From Fasciola hepatica (lineage: Eukaryota > Platyhelminthes > Trematoda > Plagiorchiida > Fasciolidae): a stretch of DNA of 64,000 nt. A program made the position numbers and the translations under genes. Where the stretch lies: contig CANUEZ040000014.1 of NCBI GenBank assembly GCA_948099385.1, positions 2,914,001-2,978,000 of the forward strand, read 5' to 3'. Below, piece by piece: positions 57,101 through 64,000 of the stretch. Below the pieces are notes generated by a model that was not told the origin of the DNA, ran no database searches, and saw only the letters and a list, made by a program, of their open reading frames with translations. The stretch's first letter is position 1, and every line of letters starts with the position of its first letter.

Positions 57101-57690
57101 ATATCAGTTTTGGAAGGTCTAGCCTCCCTTTTGTTGGGAGAGCAGTTGACCTGGCCTTCACCGCAAGCCTCAGCGTGCCGTGATCATTTTAACCTAAGGA
57201 AGCGGCTACTCTCAAACTGTCTGCCATTTTGAAACCTGGTCACTTCATTGTCGAGTAAGCTGGGATTTTGTCCCCGTCTCCGACTAGCCGACTCTTGTTC
57301 ATGCGGTATTAGGGCTCAGTCGGGGACCAAACCCATTAGCTGGGCTGCAAAGCATTCTCCCGGAAGCCACGGAGTCTCCCGGTCTACTTCGCCGAGGTTG
57401 AGATCCCCCGTTATCACTACATTTCAACCCCGGAGGTTTGGTCGTGCAAATATTCTGGCAGCATGATGCCCTCTCAGTCTTCATTGATTATAATAATAAA
57501 ATATTAGTATTAGTGGAAGGTGTGGTGTACCGAGCTGGAATGATAATACTGCCCGTCGAAACTGAAATTCGAGGTCTTGTAGTATCAATAATAATGGTTT
57601 ATTTCGAAGACGCCCGAGGCATGCCAGGTGCATGATCAACCGTTTACAAGTGGTAGAATAAACAGATAAAACCCTTGAAAATGTAGAAAT
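54180..57690. other. Pyrimidine-rich plus strand; possible long LINE 3' UTR
   Basis: Directly downstream of the LINE stop, the plus strand is pyrimidine-rich (38 of 60 in 54301-54360) to about 56.3 kb, without domains. 56.5-57.5 kb is more balanced and GC-richer, with minus-strand frames (57484-57299, 57022-56837, 56852-56670) that have a transposon-like look but no nameable motif. Confidence 0.35.
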
Positions 57691-60346
57691 TTACATAATA
57701 GAAGTTGAAAAAGAGGCTTCGAAGAGGGAGTAACGTGGGACGGAAGTGTGGCAAATGTATGCACACCAAAGAAAATGCACCGGGTTTAAGTGGACCCATG
57801 GACGGATTCTAATGGACTCCCGGTTAGTTTGAAAAGTCAAGTTCAGGTGGGGGATTCGGTTGGTCAGCATAGGAACATCTAAAAGCGGATTGATATATAT
57901 GAGAAAGGCTAGAAAGCGGCATAAGAAAATGTAGTAGAGGCAGACGATGGGGGAAAAGTGAGATTCACTGCAAAGGATTAGGTGGCAACGAAGCATTGGT
58001 ACTCTGCAACAGGTGGTCGGAGAACAGGGCACAAAACTCATTGTAAAACAGGGAGCGAGCAAAGTAAGACATAAAAGGTGAATCAGGTAAAAAATAGTCC
58101 GTATGAATTGGACACAGTAGATGTGGGTTATAGATGTAGAAGCAATGGATGCATATCATGGCTGTCAGCCGGATGATAGAAAGAGAGATGGCCTGTGAGG
58201 AACTGCGGGATACAGAGCGAATGCATATATACATATGTGCTCTTGTTTATATATATGTATATATACATATAAGAGAAGCCGGATCATTAACAATGGAGTC
58301 CTAGAAAGAAATTAACAGTTATTAGGAGGGGCAGGTAAGGTTGAGTCGAATGTTTATAGAATTAACTTTGGAATGTCGTGGTGAATTATCTTCATGACAG
58401 GTGAACTTGGCGGATCAACAGAGAGAGTGGAGAACGCGGAAGCACAGGAAAGACGACTGCTGAGGAGCAGTTCATAAAAGAGGAGAAGAAGGAAAGTATC
58501 GAAGGGAACAGGTAAGAGTGGATCTAACAGCCTTATTTATGTAGGTGAGACGTGGTGTCGGTCAAGAATGGAAGAAGCATTAATAAATGGGCTTACATTA
58601 TTCAGCAGGATGGTGGTGGCGATGGAGATGGCTAAGCAGCACAGAGCGACTGTGCACACAAAGTGGAGAAATTTACCCGGGATGTGAAACTGTCCGTGGT
58701 GAAGAAGCAGCGGCTGTGACGGCAAACAGCGTGGAAGAGGAATGAGCAAAAGGGATGCCAGAGGGTAATGGCAGATCAAACGAACTGAAGCCGTGAATGA
58801 GAATCATGGCAAAACAGTGAGTTTACATTAGGTGGCAAGTGAAAAAGCAGAACGGTCCAAAAGGCACGCATAAAATGCCCGTGGCAAACAATAGACGAAA
58901 CAGGAGATGGGAGCACGGGCCGAAGAAGACAGGTGAGACATAACCAGTAAGATCATCTGGTTGCGAGTGGACTACGAAAAAGGCAGACAGGAGAGGAGCA
59001 CCGGGACAGGTAAACCGGTGGGGGAACATATTGCATGAACAATGGACGTGCGTCGGAGTCGGGGACATGGAATTTGGGAGCTGCGTGCATGCCGGAAGTT
59101 GTACAAGTGGATGCAAACGGACGATACTAATCGGAGCACTGCCAAGTGGAAGGGAGCAAAGAGGAATTGGGGAGCCAGGCAAGGAAAATAGAGTGTTAGT
59201 GAATGGATAATAAATGTGGCTGTGAGAGATGCAGAGTTTGGAACGGGAGTTCTCACATGAGAATTGATAATGGGTGCGGGTGGGGCTGGTGTGTGTCTGT
59301 ATTAGGCATAAGAAGAAAGAACGAGGGAGGGTTTGGCAAAACGGTAGGCAGTGAGGCGTAAACATGCGATCGATGAGCTTCATAGGCCTAGGGTGATACA
59401 AAATGAATAGGTACTGCAAGCCGGCAAAGCCGATATTGGTGAAGAAATAAAATATTGGCGGTCATTGGCAGAGTAAGGTGGTTAGGAAGATAGTGACAAG
59501 CAATGAGAGGTGACATATTGAGGGTCGATACGAGCAAGGACAGAATGAGTAGGTGTGCATACCATAGAAGAACGAAACATTGGATGTGATAGGGGTGATG
59601 ACAAGAGTGATAAATGGGCGTCCAGTGGCGAACAAGGACGGTCGGGGCACGCGACCTGCAGCTGACAGCATTAGAGCGTGCGATCCGCAACCGGTGCTTG
59701 TGGGTAGGCCTGGCAGTGCGCTGGACACCCAACCTGAAAACCACTTCGAGGTGAACACGGGGGTTGTGATCCACCAACATAATTGCGCCCGTACATCGTT
59801 GCAGACGACCTGAACGCCCGATGTGCGCCGGCCAAAGCGGTGGCTCTGACCTCGCCCTGCACCATTGGGAATGGCACCAATGTTTATTGATGGTTATGCA
59901 TGTGGGGCGTAGTTCAACTGTGAAAGTATGAGATATAAGTTCGGCGGTCGGGTGGTCGGGTTGCGAGAGGTTCCAGAGGAAGGAGCCAGCGGCTAATAAT
60001 AGGCCAAACAATGGCCTTATCCGGGCGAGTATACCAACGTAGAGGGTGAAAAGCATCTGGGGAGAGAACTGGAAACGAGAGCATATAAAATAGAGCAGTC
60101 AGGGTATGCCCCTGCTCTGGATCAACGGTAATGTAGGCATGTAAAAACCAGTAAAGGACGAGGCATAAGGGTGACAGGGGTATGTGGAGGCTAAGTGGTT
60201 GAAATTAGTGGCATTTCAATTTGTTTGATTCATTAAGGAAATGGCCATAGGTAGTCAGACTTTGAGAACTCAGCCAGATAGATGAAACTGTCTGTCGTTG
60301 ATTGTGTTCTCAATTGAAGGGAGCAGGGTCGGCGAAGGAGTTGGTC
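57691..60346 (-). other. Pyrimidine-rich minus strand; possible LINE 3' UTR
   Basis: It follows, on the minus strand, the LINE C-terminus that stops at 60347-60349. Plus strand purine-rich (37 of 60 in 58321-58380). Frames up to 222 codons on the minus strand are compositional and encode nothing recognisable. It contains a TA/CATA-rich palindromic stretch at 58223-58272. Confidence 0.35.
59727..59825 (+). repeat. Direct repeat, copy 2 (partner 52141-52235)
   Basis: See the partner copy. The two share several 10-18-nt identical words with small length differences between them. Confidence 0.7.
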
Positions 60347-60783
60347 TTAGAAGTCGAGGCCCCTCTTGTAAGCTATATCTTCTGTCATGCTCATATTAGA
60401 CAACTGGAGTGCACGGGTGACGCTGAGATATGGGACGAGTGCCGAAAGAAATTGGGACTTGGTTTGTGAAGCTCGAAGGGTGATGGGCAACTTGTTCCAG
60501 ATTTTGGAGTAGACAAGAAGGAAAAAACTCAGCCGTATGGCCGACTTAGCTATACTAGTAGAGTCATCCGGAGTGGTTAAGGTTGGTTGATACTTCGGAA
60601 CGTTTACATGAAAGAGAAAAATTTGGATGGCCTCAATGGGAGGGCCAAATACGAAAAAAGGAATATTTCACGGGGTCAACAACCTCACGGAGATCGTTAA
60701 GGCACAAAAAGCCACAGCAGTAGACGAGACGGATATGGCTAAAAATCGGCCGGGGAAGGGTGTAGCGTACATGTGTGGAAACT
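60347..60783 (-). pseudogene. CR1-like LINE C-terminal fragment
   Basis: The minus strand reads FLCLNDLREVVDPVKYSFF, then after frame changes VYSKIWNKLPITLRASQTKS, QFLSALVPYLSVTRAL, MSMTEDIAYKRGLDF and a TAA stop at 60347-60349. The end block (WNKLP...MS.T...GL.) parallels the LINE ending at 54179, so the two are probably related copies in opposite orientation. Confidence 0.7.
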
Positions 60784-60975
60784 CTCCCTAGCCGCTGTCA
60801 TATACTTGTATTGTTGAGACTATGCTCGTTATTTTATTGGACCTCGAACAAGTACAACATGCATCAATCACTACACTTCAACATTTGTTTATATGTTGTT
60901 CACGTGAAGTGGCATAATTTTGATTCGAACTTGGACTGCCGCGTTGGCGGTACCTGACATTGGCCTTTGTTGAAC
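60784..60975 (-). repeat. 192-bp repeat, right copy of the inverted pair
   Basis: The reverse complement of 51757-51948. It separates the LINE fragment at 60347-60783 from the 3' end of the LINE at 60981-64000. Confidence 0.85.
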
Positions 60976-60980
60976 AGCTG

Positions 60981-61009
60981 TCTTGTCTTGAAGTCTTGAA
61001 GTCTTGAAG
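60981..61009 (-). repeat. Octamer 3' tail of CR1-like LINE
   Basis: Plus strand: TCTTG then three copies of TCTTGAAG. CR1 elements characteristically end in short octamer tandem repeats, so this marks the exact 3' terminus of the LINE. Confidence 0.75.
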
Positions 61010-64000
61010 TACTACGCGGGTTCGAGGCTTTGAGCCCAATTGTCTTGGTTCTTGAGGTAATCCTTGATCTCCTGTCGGGTTCAACGGGCTGAAACAAGAT
61101 TAAAAATAAGCCGGGGGGTGGGCCAGGGTGGCAGCGAAAACAAGATACACATAACATCATGCAAAGTCTCACTGTTGACAGTGCCTTAGGCGGAGTGGGG
61201 GTGTGACATTCTTGAACATATATGCGATAACAAATAACCCTTTGTTTTTCTGACAAGCAATTATTGGGAGAGACCCAGGTAGAGGTCTGGCTTTTTCTTG
61301 AAGATAGTTTTGTTCTGCGAGAGAACAATATCTCCCGGAAGAGCACTCCACAGAGTAATAACCCTAAAGCTAAAAAAGTTAATCCTTAAAGAAGTGCATG
61401 GCATCGGTTTGAAAACCTTTCTGCTGTGACCACGGAGAGAAGAGGCTGGACGGACGGAGAAAAAGCAATCGCTTTGACCTGTTTCAAAAAGGTGAAACAT
61501 CAAAAACAGATCACCTCTTACGCGTCTTACGTCAAGGGGATAGAGGTTGAGGAGTGAGAGGCGGACGGGATAAGGTAGGTGGGATAGACCACTTACTGCC
61601 TTGGTGGAACCCCGCTGAACCGTTTCTAGGATCTCACGGTCTCGGACAAGACCAGAGTGCACTATCTGACTACCTTATACCAGCAGAGGTCGGATACACG
61701 TGCCGAAAATTATGGGGAAATCATCCTTAAATATGCGCGGGAAGGACCTTGGAATTGTGTTTAGGACTCGAAAGGCAGACTTGCTCGCAAGTTGGTGATG
61801 ATGAGAGAGGGACAAGGTACAACCTGACCAGAAACCGAGCACCTTGTGTCGGTCAACCCTTGGCAGTGTGGTTGCTCCATTAATGAAAAACGTGTGATCA
61901 GTCTCTCTGCCGAAAGACATGCTCACGCATTTTTCATCATTAACTGGGAGGTTCCAAACCTCGGACCAGCGTTTTGTTTCATAAACTGCAATTTGCAGGT
62001 CTTCAACGCTTGAACCATTTAGGGTTACATCGTCTGTTTACATGGCAGTGTTCGCAGGAAAGGCTATCGGAAGATCGTTTATATAGATCAAGAAGAGAAG
62101 AGGGCCTAAGACCGACCCTTGGGAGACCCCAGTTGTTACTGCGGAGGGTTGAGACAAAACATTCCCGACTTTAACCACAAAAGTGCAGTCGGTAAAGAAG
62201 CTGCGCAGGATGGCCAACATGGAGCCTGTGATCCCGTATGTCTGCAGCTTATAAAGAAGAGGAGCATGGGGGACCTTATCGAAGGCCTTAGCAAAATCGA
62301 TGAATACAGCCCGTGAGAGCTGGCCATCATCATAGGCTTTCGTTAGACTATCCATGACAGTAAGCACACTGGTGATGCATGATCCGCCAGGAAGAAACCC
62401 ATGTTGGGACGGGGAGAGGATCCTATTTCTATGCAGATGTGAAAGAACTTCACTCTTAAGAATTCCCTCTAAAATTTTGCTGGTGATGCTAGTGAGGCTT
62501 ATGGGTCTGTAACTAGAAGCAAGGTGTCTACTACCCTTCTTATAGATGGGTGCGATCACTGCTTTTTTCCAGCTACTGGGGAAAACTTCATCGTCAACGC
62601 GTCGCTGAAAAAGCAAGGCATAAGGAGCAGCCAATGTATCCGCGGCTTCCTTGAGAACACGGGGGTGGATTAGGTCAGAACCCATGGAGCAATATTGGTT
62701 GAGCCGACGGAAAACTTGAGCTACTGCACCAATGGAAATAGTGACGCGGTTACGGGTAGTGACCAGAGATAACGGGTGCATGGTAAGGTGGGATGACACG
62801 GGTATGGAGCTAAAGATTGTACGAAAGTAGGAGCTGAATGCCTCGGCTACTTGGCTAGGTGAAGTGATTGGAGATCCGGCACTATCTTTTAGAGCTAGTG
62901 GCGTCGGAGCCGTGCCCCTTAGGCGGCGCATGTACTGAAAGAAAAATGCCTTATTGGTCCGTGCTCGATCAAGTACAGATCGTTGGAATGCATTCTGATG
63001 GGACCTAGTCCTGTCTTGGCATATGTTCCGTGCGATCCTGAAACCTTATGCATCACGGGCAAGGCCTGTGGCCTTATACCTAGCAAAGAGGAGTGCTCTT
63101 TTGTCTAGAATGCGCCTAATGGGGCGAGGGTGGGGTCGCTTAGCGGTTTGTGGACGGCGAATTCTGGGGACAAATAGCCTATCAGCTAAGGAGACTAATT
63201 CTCTGAGATTCTCTGCCATTTCATCGGCAGGGTTACCTGGGTTAGTTGAATTTAGCTGGGAGTGAATAAATATAGAGACTACGTCAAAATTGGTCCTTTT
63301 GAAGGATATCAATATTTTGGTTTCTGAGGGAAGAGTAGGCCATTTCACTATATAATCGAATCCAATGAGAATGTGATCACTTTTGCCGAGGGGCGGCAAG
63401 TAATGCACCACATCTATTTGGAACCGATCATTGGTGATGACCAGGTTTAGTAGGGAATGGGCGTGTCCTGCGCGATATCTGGTCGGATCTCTTACTTTCT
63501 GCACCCATGAGTTCTTCAGTACGAGATCCAGGCGGGGTTTACCAAAAGTGATATCCGGGGCATCAGCTCTTTGCCAGTTAGTACTGTGTGAGTTGAAGAC
63601 CCCAGTGACTAACAGATGGGTGAAGTCTGTGTAGCTTTTCAGGGAGCCTAATAAGTCTATGAGACATAGACTATGAGTTGAATTGTATGCGGCAGGACGA
63701 TAGACAACGCCAAGCAATAGGGTGTCCGTCCTAGGGAAGGTAAACACAGCCCACAAGCAATCGACACATGAAAAAACAGGGACTGTCAGTATAGTGGGAG
63801 GAGGGATCCAATTATCGAAGTACATGATGACCCCGCCCGCACGACCTCTAGTGGAGTCCTGTCTTACTGTGTAGTATCCTGAAATGGATGTTTCGGCACA
63901 AAGTATGTCGGGGGTGAGCCGGGTTTCTGTGAGGGCTATTATCTGAGGCCCCTTATCCACTGCGAGCTGCCGAAGATCCGGGATCTTATTCAACACACTC
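60981..64000 (-). pseudogene. CR1-like LINE ORF2, nearly intact frame
   Basis: One minus-strand frame runs from the window edge to a stop at 61261 and is interrupted only by TAA at 63046-63048, 62038-62040 and 61675-61677. Endonuclease: IIALTETRLTPDILCAETSI, GRAGGVIMYFDNW, LLGVVYRPAAYN, LLVTGVFNSHSTNW (GDFN altered to GVFN), KSDHILIGF. RT: MGSDLIHPRVLKE, IAPIYKKGSRHLASSYRPIS, QHGFLPGGSC, AVFIDFAKAFDKVPHAPLL, GVSQGSVLGPLLFLIYINDL and TDDVTL. The tyrosine of the catalytic YADD is the second TAA. C-terminal FSFRVITLWSALPGD follows. The 3' end carries three CTTCAAGA octamers (61009-60986), a CR1-type terminal repeat. The 5' end lies at or beyond the window edge. Confidence 0.92.

Noticed and set aside
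58823..60056. Minus-strand frames of 198 and 222 codons
   Set aside because: Composition (Ser, Pro, Leu, His, Phe rich) is what pyrimidine-rich DNA gives in any frame. No domain, and adjacent frames look the same.
61261..63998. TAA = Tyr as a nuclear genetic code
   Set aside because: SSRP1 and the SNX13-like exons have no in-frame TAA and their tyrosines use TAT/TAC. Three stops in one transposon are not enough evidence.
1..64000. CRISPR array, rRNA genes, bacterial operons
   Set aside because: No regularly spaced repeats, no rRNA-like sequence and no prokaryotic gene layout; introns and eukaryotic retroelements dominate.

Overview
The window looks like nuclear DNA of a digenean fluke (trematode flatworm). 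The signs are a dense load of CR1-like and RTE-like LINEs, a Penelope-like element, a Ty3/gypsy integrase region, compact tRNA-derived SINEs carrying hammerhead-ribozyme motifs (as in schistosome Sm-alpha repeats), and a gene with two tiny 5' introns (38 and 32 nt) followed by kilobase 3' introns. Base composition by eye is less AT-rich than Schistosoma, which would suit an opisthorchiid, fasciolid or paragonimid. This identification is inferred.

Only two host genes are recognised. On the + strand, 7348-20400 holds the C-terminal half of a sorting nexin of the SNX13 (RGS-PX1) type: the end of the PX domain, the linker and the complete Nexin_C domain, split into small exons buried between transposons. 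Its 5' exons were not found and probably lie upstream of the window. On the - strand, 46181-38201 is a complete five-exon SSRP1 gene, the HMG-box subunit of the FACT histone chaperone. All splice junctions are in phase and the product is 705 aa.

Layout. 1-6.3 kb is nested retroelement debris: a CR1-like LINE interrupted by a Penelope-like element, then another LINE RT remnant. 7.3-20.4 kb is the SNX13-like gene; its introns hold RTE families A, B, C and D and a cluster of tRNA-SINE/hammerhead copies. 20.4-29 kb is mostly unassigned with a few RT, SINE and RTE remnants. 30-32.7 kb is a degenerate EN+RT LINE on the - strand. 32.8-35 kb is the integrase end of a gypsy element, joined directly to an RTE-A LINE (35-36.85 kb, + strand). 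38-46.2 kb is SSRP1, with RTE-B, RTE-A, LINE-5' and gypsy fragments in its two large introns. 46.3-51.7 kb is LINE 3' debris. 52.2-54.2 kb is a rather intact CR1-like LINE (+). 54.2-60.8 kb is strand-skewed DNA with the C-terminus of a related LINE in opposite orientation. 61-64 kb is a nearly full-length CR1-like LINE (-) whose single reading frame is broken only by three TAA codons.

The most interesting signal is the cluster of short repeats at 17.4-19.2 kb. A tRNA-like head with pol III A and B boxes is followed directly by a minimal hammerhead fold: CTGATGA core, short stem II, GAAA, a two-base-pair stem III, a GTA cleavage triplet and a closing stem I. No CRISPR array, rRNA gene or intact tRNA gene was seen. 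Domain calls come from reading translations by eye; no database search was run.
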